Assembly: GCF_007904085.1 (NCBI RefSeq)
Contig: NZ_CP042326.1
Coordinates: forward strand, 3,038,001 to 3,102,000
Source of the DNA: Euhalothece natronophila Z-M001
Lineage (GTDB): Bacteria > Cyanobacteriota > Cyanobacteriia > Cyanobacteriales > Rubidibacteraceae
Length of the DNA: 64,000 bases
Reading direction: 5' to 3'
Part shown: one piece after another, positions 1 through 9,075 of the stretch
How the letters are laid out: each line of letters opens with the position of its first letter
Position numbering within the stretch: position 1 is the stretch's first letter
The notes under the pieces: model-generated
Told to the model about the DNA's origin: nothing
The model's database searches: none
What the model saw: the letters and a program-made list of their open reading frames with translations, nothing else
Position numbers and translations under genes: made by a program

Positions 1-144
1 TATTACAGTATTTTAGCCCAGCCACAATTATCTTTACAGTATCCCCATCGCATCCAACAGTTACAACCAGAAGAGTTAAAACGCTTGGCGCAAACCTATC
101 TTTCTCCGGAACGATATGCCTTAACCACTATGAAACCGCTTTAA
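1..144 (+). CDS. M16 family peptidase, C-terminal end (partial)
   Basis: The first 47 codons of the window are an open frame that ends in TAA and begins before position 1. The peptide has the look of the last helix and strand of an M16 (pitrilysin/insulinase-type) zinc peptidase: a stretch like LQPEELKRLAQTYLSPERYA followed by a short strand, the usual ending of these repeats. No catalytic residues fall inside the fragment, so activity cannot be judged. The assignment rests on this tail only and is tentative; the rest of the gene lies to the left. Confidence 0.5.
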   Translation, partial: YYSILAQPQLSLQYPHRIQQLQPEELKRLAQTYLSPERYALTTMKPL

Positions 145-272
145 TCCTAAGTTTTCAGCTAGCCGACGATCTCTCTGCCGAAATTTTCTGAATTAGTGAC
201 TTTTAATAAACCGTATCATTTTTGCTGCAAGATAACGGGCAATATGACAGTTGGATTCCAAAATGCAGGTTT

Positions 273-379
273 TATAGTGATTCCAAATAAAAAACAGCAA
301 CCTAAAAGTAGTGGGAGCATCTTGCTCCCTAGTAGCAGCCAAGATGGCTGCACTACGGAACTGAATTGGAACGACTATA
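273..379. mobile_element. 107-bp MITE-like element, copy 1
   Basis: The element starts TATAGTGATTCCAA and ends TTGGAACGACTATA, so the ends are near-perfect inverted repeats of about 15 bp bounded by TA, as expected for IS630/Tc1-mariner-type miniature elements that duplicate a TA target. Inside are two short palindromes, GGGAGCATCTTGCTCCC and GCAGCCAAGATGGCTGC. An identical copy, base for base over 107 bp, lies at 37245-37351. It contains no plausible gene; a weak open frame across it is chance. Perfect identity between copies suggests recent movement. Confidence 0.8.
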
Positions 380-388
380 AGTATGATA

Positions 389-2731
389 CTACGCCTGTAG
401 AATTAACTGTGCGCCCCAAATAGCAGCCCCAACTGCAATCATTGTTACCCAAATCGGGTAGTGGGCTTGTATAGAGTGACGTTGATTATAAGTAATCCTT
501 TCTACATCTAACCAAGGAATAACCCCTCTTCGTAACCATCCTGAGACAATGACAGGCTTTTGGATAAATTGGTTAGGACGAGAAAAGTTTGGTAAAGTAT
601 TGCCAATTATTCCTAGACGGGAAGAAAAATGTAAGGGAATGATTCCTCTTTTTGTTTTTAAGATTAAATCTTGTCCTAACCAGTTACTAATCCCACTTCG
701 TCCCAAAAGTTGACCTTCAATGCGGAGAGAAGCCACTTCTTGTGGATGAGTCATTTGAGTTAACCATTGCGAAAGATTAGGGTTATTATTTTCCTTAGAG
801 AGTTTTAAGTTCGGGAAATAGTGGTTAATTCCAATTAGTAAGGAGAGACTAAAGGCAAAAAGAATACTCCCATTTAAGATGGTTTCTGCTTCGGTTAACC
901 AGCTTAAATAGAAAAAATCGAGTTGTTCACTAATGATTCCCATTCCCCAGAAAATTAGTCTTAGGATTACTCCTAAAATAATCCCTAGATAGACGCTCTT
1001 TTGTAGTAAGGGGAAGACTCGATAAGCACTAATTAAGGTTTTAATTTGATCAATCCAGCTACGTGAGGAAGGATGGGGGTTGGTAATTTCTAATTCTAAG
1101 GGGAGTTGGTATTTTGTGGCAAATTGGAGTAAATTAAAAGCGCGATCGCTGATTGGGGGATGACTATGAAAACTATTTAAGTAATGGCGATAGGGTTGGG
1201 AAAGTTCCCAATTTAAAATGGTTTCTAAGGCGATATGCTCACTTAAACTTCCTAAAGATAATCCTTGACGATAGCCAATAGGAAATAAGGGATTAAAACT
1301 TTCTAGGAAGTAAGGGGTTTGTTTTTCTACTTCTATTCCATGAGTCATACCAAAGGTTAATTTTATTAGCGCTCTCACTTTTGCATTAGGATTTCCAGTG
1401 AGAGAAACAGAAAACTGATCGCGATAGAAATGTTGAGCTTGAAATATCCAATTTAAAGGGAGTTGCCACAGGCGATAGGCTAAATAAAAAAAGTTAGAAA
1501 TAATTGCACCACTATTGCGAATTAGGGGAGGGATATCACGCCAGATCCAATTAGGAATAAAACGTGGTGATCTTTTAGGTATCTTCTGATAACTCTTTTC
1601 TCCCCAATAGGCAATTTGATAATAGAGGCTATAGGGAATTTGCAAAAACGCGATCGCGCTTGATAAAATTGGAAATAATCCATAACGACTCATTGCCAAT
1701 TCTCCTGCTAATAAAGTGGCAATTTCTTCATCCTCTAGCTGACTTAATAATCCTTCACTAACTATAATTCGAGTATTTTTCGGTAAATGTCCATAACTAA
1801 AAATAACAGGAGAGGTAATATGTAAAAGACCCAAATAAGGAAATGGAATTTTATGCTGGCGACAATAATTTCTTAATATTTTGCCACTGTCAGGACACCG
1901 AGTCAGAAATTCCGACAAAGATAGTTTTCGTCGCTGATAAAGTATTGACATTACCCCATCTAGCCACCAAGGAGAAATAATACAAACGATAACTAGGAAA
2001 ATTATTAAAGTTATTGTTGGATCGCGATAAAAGGGCTGAAAAGGGCGAATATCAGGTAAAGATACTAATAAATCATTGGTTAAGCCCATAAAAATCTCAA
2101 TTGAAGCCCGAAATAGCCAAAAGAAAGCAACGATGCTAATGGCAATTCTTAACCAAAAACGAAACTGAAATTTAATTGATAAGGGTTGCCAATTTTCTGC
2201 ACTAGGTGCATCACGCCATTCTCTTTTTATAGAGGGTTTACTGAGTTCCTTAAGTGGTTTAGGTTTCGCTTTGTTCTTCTTCTCTTGCTTTTTTTTAGCT
2301 GTTTTCTTCTCAGTCTTAGGAGAGGATATCGGTTTCTTTTTTGGAGTCTCAGGGGGCGTTTCTTTTTTGAAAGATTGACGTTTTTTAACTGGAGGGGGAG
2401 AAACATCTGGTGGGGCTGTATCAACAACAAATCCTGTGGTTTCTGATAATCTTTCAGCAGTTTTAAGTTCTTTTAATTGTCTCCTTGCCCAAACTTGATT
2501 AGAAATATCCCCGGTTTGCTGAATTTCCTCACAGAGTTGAATTGCTTTTTCGGCTTTTCCACTTTTGATATAAGCAGACACTAAACCTTTTTTTGCCGTA
2601 GAAATGAGAGTTTGATCATGACTATTTTGACAAATCTGTTCAAATTGCGCGATCGCGCTTTCATACTCTCGGGCGGCTAAAGCCTTTTGAGCAAGGTTTA
2701 AGCAATTAAAATCATTATTATTAACATTCAT
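389..2731 (-). CDS. TPR / M48-like membrane protein with degenerate zinc site
   Basis: 780 aa. Residues about 10-95 form tetratricopeptide-like helices; 100-170 is a Pro/Lys-rich linker; membrane segments follow at about 190-215 and 238-258 and again near 610-670. Residues about 290-450 align by eye with the M48 (HtpX/Ste24) peptidase core: the stretch ending LLAGELAMSRYG sits where the family has an AHELGH zinc motif, and HFYRDQF-SVSLTGNP where it has EFRADRFAAELTGNP. Both zinc-binding His (G343, M347) and the third acidic ligand are replaced, so this is probably a non-catalytic relative, perhaps an assembly or binding protein of the membrane. The C-terminal 130 residues resemble a small beta domain, then a last membrane helix. 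It lies 80 bp downstream of the HpsA-like gene on the same strand. Confidence 0.65.
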   Translation of the reverse strand: MNVNNNDFNCLNLAQKALAAREYESAIAQFEQICQNSHDQTLISTAKKGLVSAYIKSGKAEKAIQLCEEIQQTGDISNQVWARRQLKELKTAERLSETTGFVVDTAPPDVSPPPVKKRQSFKKETPPETPKKKPISSPKTEKKTAKKKQEKKNKAKPKPLKELSKPSIKREWRDAPSAENWQPLSIKFQFRFWLRIAISIVAFFWLFRASIEIFMGLTNDLLVSLPDIRPFQPFYRDPTITLIIFLVIVCIISPWWLDGVMSILYQRRKLSLSEFLTRCPDSGKILRNYCRQHKIPFPYLGLLHITSPVIFSYGHLPKNTRIIVSEGLLSQLEDEEIATLLAGELAMSRYGLFPILSSAIAFLQIPYSLYYQIAYWGEKSYQKIPKRSPRFIPNWIWRDIPPLIRNSGAIISNFFYLAYRLWQLPLNWIFQAQHFYRDQFSVSLTGNPNAKVRALIKLTFGMTHGIEVEKQTPYFLESFNPLFPIGYRQGLSLGSLSEHIALETILNWELSQPYRHYLNSFHSHPPISDRAFNLLQFATKYQLPLELEITNPHPSSRSWIDQIKTLISAYRVFPLLQKSVYLGIILGVILRLIFWGMGIISEQLDFFYLSWLTEAETILNGSILFAFSLSLLIGINHYFPNLKLSKENNNPNLSQWLTQMTHPQEVASLRIEGQLLGRSGISNWLGQDLILKTKRGIIPLHFSSRLGIIGNTLPNFSRPNQFIQKPVIVSGWLRRGVIPWLDVERITYNQRHSIQAHYPIWVTMIAVGAAIWGAQLILQA

Positions 2732-2746
2732 CTCTAAGCTTGTTTT

Positions 2747-2880
2747 TTAAGCATCAAGATCACATCCATCGTCCCTATCTTGACGAATTGTCCCTAAAAT
2801 TGTCGCCACTTCAATACAGCGTCGATCCTCTAAATTTTCTATTGACAAAGTTACTTGTGCTAACTGAATCAATATTATTT
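2747..2880 (-). pseudogene. Out-of-frame tail of the HpsA-like gene
   Basis: In the frame that avoids the stop at 2811, the minus strand reads on as IQLAQVTLSIENLEDRRC then IEVATILGTIRQDRD, ending in TAA at 2747. This looks like ordinary protein, whereas the last 20 codons of the main frame (ending KFRGSTLY) do not. The simplest reading is a one-base slip near 2870-2885, from mutation or assembly error. The alternative, that the main-frame ending is real, is less attractive. Confidence 0.5.
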
Positions 2881-5207
2881 TCACAATGCTGATCGCTTTC
2901 CCCACTTTCCCGAATCAAATCCTCATTATCAAAATCATCGTCAGTAACATCTTGATTGCTAATGTAAGAGTAAATTTCTTTTGGACCTTCAATGCTTTGC
3001 GTAAGTGCTTGTCCAAAATTAACTTCTGACTCAGCATCAATTAAGTCTTGTTCGAGAGTAGTACGTTTATTCTCTTCTACTTCGATATTGCGAGCTAACA
3101 TCCCTAGAGTACAGGATGCAGTATGAAGTGTTGTTTGATCAGCAAGGCTTAAATTGGCATAACTAGTCCCATTGTCAAGTTGATCAATTACTCGCCGCAG
3201 ATTAGAAAAGTCTCCCCACATCGTTAATTGGGGATAGGGATGAATAACTGGATCATCATCATCTAAGTCATCTTGCAACGGTGGAAATGCTCCATCAGGA
3301 TCGCCAGCAAAGTAAGCTAAATTGGTTAAAGCACGCCGTAAGGGATCATCGGAATCATTAATTAGACTGGCAAACCCACCCGCAGTTGTTTCATTTCCGG
3401 GAGAATTAAATTCCCAGCCATTTGTGCCAATGCCTTGTAAAAAGTTGGTTTCTAATTCCCCAGTCAGTGGACTATCAATAAATCGGGTACTTCTGGCAAC
3501 AGTTCCCAAGGTTCCGGAGGTTCCAGGATGAGCAGTAGTAGCAAGACAAGCAGCAGGAAAATCTGAGTCATCATTGTGATGATAAATCGCAGTTGCTTGA
3601 ACCGCAGCTAAGTTATCCCGCAGGGTTTTTAATTGTCGTCTTTCATTAGAGCGACTTCCTGTATGAGCATTATTTTCAATAGGATTTAGGGGATCATCAC
3701 CGCCTCCCTGCCAATCAAAGGCATTCCCTAATTCTAAGCGCTGTCCGACAATTAAGCGTAATCCTTGAGTGTAAGAACGTCGTTCCCAATAGCCATCAAC
3801 TCCTACCTCTTGAGGAAATTCTGGCGGGGCATCTAAACCAATGAGATCATCTCTATCAGTAGGAATGAGTTGTCCATTACTACCAAAGTCTGGAATCTGA
3901 TCGTCTGCTTCTTCTCCATATTTTGGCTTCGGCCCCCAACGGTCATCTGCGCGATAGGTATCATCCACATAGGGTTTACGTTGAACATCATTACGAATTC
4001 GATCTGAGGGATCATTGTCCTGTCGTTGTCCCCAACTTGGATCTCGAACCCCATCTACGTCATAACTTCCATAACCATCGTGATCATCATCATCATTTTG
4101 TTTCCCCCGTGAGACTAAAATATCTTCTGTGTAGAGAATTAAGGGATTAAGAGTATAATCATCAAACCCGGTTAAATTATTAATACTGCCATTTATAGAG
4201 TCAGTGTCACCACTAAAATCGACAGTTGCTCTTGGAGGGTCATCAGAATCAAAGAGATCAATGCGTTCTGTATCGCCACCAGCGGATATGGCTTGGGCTT
4301 GATAGAGAATCGTTCCGTCAGTATCCTCAACTTGAGTTAAGGTAATCGTGTTTGCATCTTCAGTATAAATACAAGATTTCGGGGAACTAACGAGATAAAA
4401 GCGTAGGCTATCATTCCAAGAGACTAAGTTGCCGTCAGTATGAATTGCCCCATTAAGATTAAACTGAGGCCCAGGGTGAATAAATAAGTCGTAGCGAAAC
4501 CAAACGCCAAATTTATTGCCACGGTCTAATTGTCGATCTTGCTGAAATTCTAAAGCTGCAGCACTACGGTTAGCAGGGTTATTATTCTCAACAAAGACAT
4601 TAACTTGAAAATTCTTGCGAACTGAAGAAGCACTGACAGAAAACCAGCCATTCTCGTCTTCTAATCCCTCAATATCACATTCTGCTCTAGACCCCCGAAT
4701 TGCCTCAATTCTAGCTGGTCCTGTGCGAGTGACTAAGTTACCTGCTTTCTCAGCATCAGAGTCACTCAGAGTAATATCATTCGTGCCATCGCCATCAGAG
4801 TCGGCTCCATTTTGCATTAAAATGGAATAAGCCACTAATTCACTGCTTCCATCCCCATCCAAGTCGGTTTCATAAGTCCAAGCATTATCTAATTCTCCGT
4901 CTCCATTGAGGTCAATTCGAGTTTCATCTGGAAATTGATAAGGATCAGGTTCGCCTTCCACTGGGCTAACTAACTCATTATCCACATACCGCATCAAATC
5001 TCGCACTAAAATTTCTGATGGCACACCAGCAGGAAATCGAGGATCACGATCAAATAAGTGTTCTAGTTTGGCTTTCGCTCGTTCTACGGCTGGAGTCGCA
5101 ATGCTATCAATGCGCTGAGATTCCCTTGAACCAATGACTTCGATACTGCGATCTCCTGTTCGCACAATTAAAGCCCCAACAAATAAGCCCACTACCAGTA
5201 ACACCAT
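2811..5207 (-). CDS. hpsA: HpsA-like surface protein (main reading frame)
   Basis: 798 aa from the first ATG, but the frame is open for about 50 more codons upstream and there encodes WLFKSQRRKNTTLGFVLPTT before the ATG. That stretch is the pseudopilin-like basic region and GFVLP membrane start known from HpsA, the hormogonium polysaccharide/large extracellular protein family of cyanobacteria, so the ATG at 5207 is not the true start. After one membrane helix comes a long extracellular part. Residues about 98-150 hold three calcium-loop-like repeats (DLNGDGELD, DLDGDGSSE, DSDGDGTND). The RAKAKLEHLFDRDPRFP segment is typical of the family. The protein is short for HpsA, whose members often exceed 1,200 residues. 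Both ends appear to continue in other frames (5260-5370 and 2747-2880), so the locus is either decayed or carries sequence errors. Role in polysaccharide or surface assembly is by family only. Confidence 0.65.
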   Translation of the reverse strand: MVLLVVGLFVGALIVRTGDRSIEVIGSRESQRIDSIATPAVERAKAKLEHLFDRDPRFPAGVPSEILVRDLMRYVDNELVSPVEGEPDPYQFPDETRIDLNGDGELDNAWTYETDLDGDGSSELVAYSILMQNGADSDGDGTNDITLSDSDAEKAGNLVTRTGPARIEAIRGSRAECDIEGLEDENGWFSVSASSVRKNFQVNVFVENNNPANRSAAALEFQQDRQLDRGNKFGVWFRYDLFIHPGPQFNLNGAIHTDGNLVSWNDSLRFYLVSSPKSCIYTEDANTITLTQVEDTDGTILYQAQAISAGGDTERIDLFDSDDPPRATVDFSGDTDSINGSINNLTGFDDYTLNPLILYTEDILVSRGKQNDDDDHDGYGSYDVDGVRDPSWGQRQDNDPSDRIRNDVQRKPYVDDTYRADDRWGPKPKYGEEADDQIPDFGSNGQLIPTDRDDLIGLDAPPEFPQEVGVDGYWERRSYTQGLRLIVGQRLELGNAFDWQGGGDDPLNPIENNAHTGSRSNERRQLKTLRDNLAAVQATAIYHHNDDSDFPAACLATTAHPGTSGTLGTVARSTRFIDSPLTGELETNFLQGIGTNGWEFNSPGNETTAGGFASLINDSDDPLRRALTNLAYFAGDPDGAFPPLQDDLDDDDPVIHPYPQLTMWGDFSNLRRVIDQLDNGTSYANLSLADQTTLHTASCTLGMLARNIEVEENKRTTLEQDLIDAESEVNFGQALTQSIEGPKEIYSYISNQDVTDDDFDNEDLIRESGESDQHCENNIDSVSTSNFVNRKFRGSTLY

Positions 5208-5259
5208 GACGGTTGTGGGTAGGACAAATCCAAGGGTTGTATTTTTTCTTCTCTGGCTT

Positions 5260-5370
5260 TTAAATAACCATTTCGTTAGCCTGATTAGCAGTTGAAATAA
5301 GGCGGAAGAGAGCTTGGAATGATAGCCCGAGTCTGCGAGCTTTTCTTTGGAGATGCCGAGGAATAGTCAT
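5260..5370 (-). pseudogene. Out-of-frame start of the HpsA-like gene
   Basis: An ATG at 5370 opens a 36-codon frame, MTIPRHLQRKARRLGLSF then QALFRLIS, rich in Arg and Lys. This is the sort of basic cytoplasmic leader expected ahead of the GFVLP helix of HpsA, yet it is one frame away from the main coding part and ends at 5260. The main frame has no ATG, GTG or TTG that would give such a leader before its own stop at about 5362. A one-base indel between about 5265 and 5300 would join them. Confidence 0.5.
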
Positions 5371-5651
5371 GAGTTTTAGTTCCCGAAGAAGAAAGGCAAC
5401 TCTAGAGCTGATTTTTATAAAACTTTAATCACATTGTGATAATGACTATAACCTTAGCATTATTCCTATTTGAAAAACTACGAGATTTTTACGGAAATTG
5501 ATTTTCATTCTATGTTCTTGTCATCAATTGTCATATAGTATATTTGATGACCCTCATAGAGAAATTGATTCAGTACTGTATAGGACTATCGAGGAGAATC
5601 ACCGTGAATGTCTCGCTGTCTTTTATCAATAAGCAAGCCTGATTGACAATC

Positions 5652-5677
5652 AAAAAATCTGCAAAAAAGGCAGATTT
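5652..5677 (-). terminator. Rho-independent terminator
   Basis: Read on the minus strand: AAATCTGC, loop CTTTTTT, GCAGATTT and then more T. The perfect 8-bp stem with a T-rich tail is a standard intrinsic terminator. It would end transcripts coming leftward through the intron remnant and ndhH. Confidence 0.7.
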
Positions 5678-5772
5678 AACTAGAATTCATTGCTAGGAGG
5701 TCATAAATGACCTCGACGGTTATTAAAGCGTTGTTGACGGTGAGAACGTTGGTCAAAGGGTATCTTACGATT

Positions 5773-5940
5773 GTTAACCTAAGCCAAGAGGTCGCCCTCT
5801 TGACTCCGCTTCAGAACGGTACGTGAGACTTTCGCCTCATACCGCTCCTCTCCAGACTACACGCTTATTAACAGAACTTCCCTGCTTACAGTGCATTCCG
5901 CACCGTAACAATAATCTTTGGAGTTTGTGAACTTTAGCCA
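5773..5940 (-). mobile_element. Group II intron 3'-end remnant (domains V-VI)
   Basis: On the minus strand, positions 5846 to 5813 carry a domain V hairpin (GAGCGGTATGAGG, loop CGAAAG, TCTCACGTACCGTT), followed at about 5812-5780 by a domain VI helix with a GGGCGA loop. The same two elements, with small differences, end the full intron at 57614. Only about 170 bp are recognisable, no reverse transcriptase frame remains, and the left edge is uncertain. Just downstream (5701-5775) is a short open frame ending QRSHRQQRFNNRRGHL, possibly the tail of the gene once interrupted. Confidence 0.7.
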
Positions 5941-5992
5941 CGTTACCACTTTGAGAAGCTCGATAAAAAAGGGAATAACTATCCAAGAAGCC

Positions 5993-7177
5993 CTAACGAT
6001 CAACGGATCCCATAATGACATCAATACTCCCTAAAATTGCCATAATATCAGCAACTTTTACCCCTTTGAGGAGGTGAGGGAGAATTTGTAAGTTATTAAA
6101 GTCAGGGGCGCGAATTTTCCAACGCCACGGGAATACATTATCGTTACCAACTAAGAAAATGCCTAACTCCCCTTTACCACTTTCGAGGCGCACATAATGT
6201 TCCCCTTCTGGAATTTTGAAAGTGGGAGCCATTTTTTTAGCGATATATTGATAGTCAAAATCATTCCACTGGGATTTTTTTCCTTCTGCCATGCGACGGG
6301 CTTCTAGATTTTCATAGGGGCCGCCTGGAATACCATCGCAAGCCTGACGAATAATTTTTAGGGATTCTCGCATTTCTCGCACCCGTACTAAATAACGGGC
6401 GAAACAGTCGCCAGCGGTTTCCCAATGAATGTCCCAGTCAAAGTCATCATAACATTCGTAATGGTCAACTTTTCGCAAGTCCCATTTTACCCCTGATCCT
6501 CTTAACATGGGACCGGATAATCCCCAGTTAATGGCTTCTTCACGAGTAACCACCCCAACACCTTCTAAGCGACGACGGAAGATGGGGTTATTGGTAAGAA
6601 GTTTTTCGTATTCATCAACTTTTTCTGCAAAATAGTCACAGAAATCAATACATTTCTCTAACCAGCCATAGGGTAAGTCAACAGCAACCCCTCCCACTCG
6701 GAAGTAGTTATTATTAATTAACCTTGAGCCACTCGCTGCTTCCCAGAGATCATAAATCATTTCCCGTTCGCGGAAAATATAGAAAAATGGGGTTTGTGCG
6801 CCAATGTCTGCGAGAAAGGGCCCTAACCATAGCAGGTGGTTAGCAATGCGATTTAGTTCTAACATAATGACACGGATATATTGAGCGCGTTTTGGCACTT
6901 CAATATCCGCGAGTTTTTCAGGGGCGTTAACGGTGATTGCTTCGTTAAACATTCCCGCGGCGTAATCCCAACGGCTCACATAGGGAACGTACATGACGTT
7001 GGTGCGGTTTTCTGCAATTTTTTCCATTCCCCGATGGAGGTAGCCAATGACGGGTTCACAATCCACCACATCTTCCCCATCTAGGGTGACAATGAGGCGG
7101 AGAACGCCGTGCATTGAGGGGTGGTGGGGCCCCATATTTAGCACCATCGGTTCGGTTCTAGTTTCGATCTTTGCCAT
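5993..7177 (-). CDS. ndhH: NAD(P)H-quinone oxidoreductase subunit H
   Basis: 394 aa, the usual length for cyanobacterial NdhH, the 49-kDa-type subunit that with NdhK forms the quinone pocket in the peripheral arm of NDH-1 on thylakoids. The start [20 protein letters not shown] is the family N-terminus, with the conserved [25 protein letters not shown] and the C-terminal [22 protein letters not shown] at 7177 fits the alignment. It drives respiration and cyclic electron flow around photosystem I. It stands alone here; the other ndh genes are elsewhere, as is common in cyanobacteria. Confidence 0.97.
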   Translation of the reverse strand: MAKIETRTEPMVLNMGPHHPSMHGVLRLIVTLDGEDVVDCEPVIGYLHRGMEKIAENRTNVMYVPYVSRWDYAAGMFNEAITVNAPEKLADIEVPKRAQYIRVIMLELNRIANHLLWLGPFLADIGAQTPFFYIFREREMIYDLWEAASGSRLINNNYFRVGGVAVDLPYGWLEKCIDFCDYFAEKVDEYEKLLTNNPIFRRRLEGVGVVTREEAINWGLSGPMLRGSGVKWDLRKVDHYECYDDFDWDIHWETAGDCFARYLVRVREMRESLKIIRQACDGIPGGPYENLEARRMAEGKKSQWNDFDYQYIAKKMAPTFKIPEGEHYVRLESGKGELGIFLVGNDNVFPWRWKIRAPDFNNLQILPHLLKGVKVADIMAILGSIDVIMGSVDR

Positions 7178-7287
7178 AGATCAGGTATTCTCTCTTGTAT
7201 TTTTTTCTTGATTCAGAGCAAGTCGCCCTTTCGGTTTTAAATGTTGCATTCTGTTAACTATTATAGGAAGCAATGTCTGGATTCATC

Positions 7288-8991
7288 TTAATTTCGGGAA
7301 GTTAGTTGTAGAAAGAGGGTTGCTTTTCTAACGCCAGCGTCTGTTCCTTCACTGGCTAGGGTAAGAATGCGAAGGTGATCAAATAAGGGTTTTCCAGCTA
7401 GTTCTACTACCCGCAGTAAGGGGAGTTCTTCTTTTAATAGGGTTTGGCTATTTTCCCAGTCGAGATAGAAGTAACCGTCATTTTCTGGCGGTAAGGGCGC
7501 GATCGCGCTTTGGAATTTTTCACTATTAATTAGAGCATCTTCTCCTTTTGTAATGGCTTGGGCAATTGTTTCTACAGAAGTCCCAAAAATTTCATAATCA
7601 TCCACATGACCATGAATCCCTTTGACCTCAGCATTAAACTCAATGGGGGTTTTTTTGGGATTGAGGGCGACATTAGAAACTGGTTTAATTACTGTCCAAG
7701 CCGTTAGCTTGTGTTCCGCAAATTCTAAATTTCCGACACTGTAACCGCTTGCTTTTGCCTTTTCGTCTAATTCTTTAACAAGGCTGGCGAGGTTAGTATT
7801 TTCTTTTTCTTCGGCAACGAATCCCCAATTACCGACTTTGGGTTGATCTTCTTGGGGTAAGAGAGCTAAGGCATATTCTCCTTTGATGCTTGGGAAAATT
7901 TCTTCTTCAAGAGAAATTCCTAAGCGTTCTTGTAAGCTGTCTTCGAGTTGAGCAATTACGGTTTCAGTGGGCCCATCAACGGCTAATTCTTTTAAGCTTT
8001 TCCACAGTTGATCTAAATCAACACCGGCTGCGGTTAAAACGGTACTACTGGGAAGATAGTTGAGGGCGTTAACAGGTTGGGATAAGGCAGGATTACGGTT
8101 TTCTTCTTCCCCTACCCCTAAAAGAGCCGTTTGAGCTTTCAAACCATCAGGAGTTACCCCAAATCCAGCAGTGAGTGTGGGTTGGTTATCTTGTAACGGA
8201 AGTGCAGGTTGATTGGCGATCCAAGCAGCCACTGCAGGTAAATTTAAGTAAAGTTGACCAATGCGAGGATTAGTAATAGTTTTTTGCGCCTTTTGATAAG
8301 GAACTGCCTCTTCTAGGCTTAAACTGGGAACTTGAATATTATTAAGAGCCTCTCTTAAAACTTTCGGGTGATTAGCAAATAACACATGATCTCCCACCAC
8401 TGCACTAGCTAACGCGCCACTTTCCGGATCAGGTTTATTTTGTAAGGGGCGACGGTAAGTAATATTAACCCCCTTATAACGTTCAAATACTAAGTCTGTA
8501 TTCGGGGAAACCGCTTGACGGGAATAATAGCCTTGTAAAAATTCTTTTGCTAATTCTTGATCTTCGGTGGAAGCCACAAGAAGATAACCCGGTTGTGCAC
8601 CATTAGCGCGATCGCGATCAAAATCTAAGGAAGTGACGGCTAAGGTGATTTCCTCTCCTAACCAAGGCTTAATATCTTGGTCATAATCTAATTGACGACT
8701 GGCTAGGAATTGGGCTTTAATGCGGTCTAACTCTTGCCGAGAGCGCGATCGAATTTTTAATGGCGCTCGCAATTGACGATAGGCTTCCAAACGATCCACA
8801 TCCACCACCATCGAAGCCATAACCGGGGCTTGTTTAGACACAAATTGAGCCGCAGTTGGCGATTTAACAACTCCTCCACCTTCTAACGCGAGAGGGCTTT
8901 CCTGAAGTAACCAAGTTAAACTTACGCCAAAGCCAGCAAGGAAGATAAGAGAAATAGTAATTATAGAAATTAAAAAAGAGCGAAACTTCAT
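7288..8991 (-). CDS. DUF3352 family exported/membrane-anchored protein
   Basis: 567 aa. An N-terminal hydrophobic helix (residues 5-28) is an uncleaved anchor or signal. The rest is a soluble alpha/beta protein of the DUF3352 type common in cyanobacteria, with the characteristic early block on mass-protection of a Val-rich strand and DRLEAYRQL helix, and repeated segments of the kind YLLVAS-EDQELAKEFLQGYY. No catalytic motif is visible. Function unknown. It is followed on the same strand by ndhH after 110 bp and preceded by the coiled-coil protein after 84 bp, so co-transcription is possible but not required. Confidence 0.75.
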   Translation of the reverse strand: MKFRSFLISIITISLIFLAGFGVSLTWLLQESPLALEGGGVVKSPTAAQFVSKQAPVMASMVVDVDRLEAYRQLRAPLKIRSRSRQELDRIKAQFLASRQLDYDQDIKPWLGEEITLAVTSLDFDRDRANGAQPGYLLVASTEDQELAKEFLQGYYSRQAVSPNTDLVFERYKGVNITYRRPLQNKPDPESGALASAVVGDHVLFANHPKVLREALNNIQVPSLSLEEAVPYQKAQKTITNPRIGQLYLNLPAVAAWIANQPALPLQDNQPTLTAGFGVTPDGLKAQTALLGVGEEENRNPALSQPVNALNYLPSSTVLTAAGVDLDQLWKSLKELAVDGPTETVIAQLEDSLQERLGISLEEEIFPSIKGEYALALLPQEDQPKVGNWGFVAEEKENTNLASLVKELDEKAKASGYSVGNLEFAEHKLTAWTVIKPVSNVALNPKKTPIEFNAEVKGIHGHVDDYEIFGTSVETIAQAITKGEDALINSEKFQSAIAPLPPENDGYFYLDWENSQTLLKEELPLLRVVELAGKPLFDHLRILTLASEGTDAGVRKATLFLQLTSRN

Positions 8992-9075
8992 TATGTATGA
9001 TTTTTCAATGATGAGCGACTTCTCTACCTACCATTATTTCAGGAATAGCACCTTCGGTAAACTTCCGCACCTACA

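Noticed and set aside
196-423. Open frame of 75 codons on the plus strand
   Set aside because: It mostly coincides with the 107-bp miniature element and the antisense end of the M48-like gene; composition and lack of a ribosome site speak against it.
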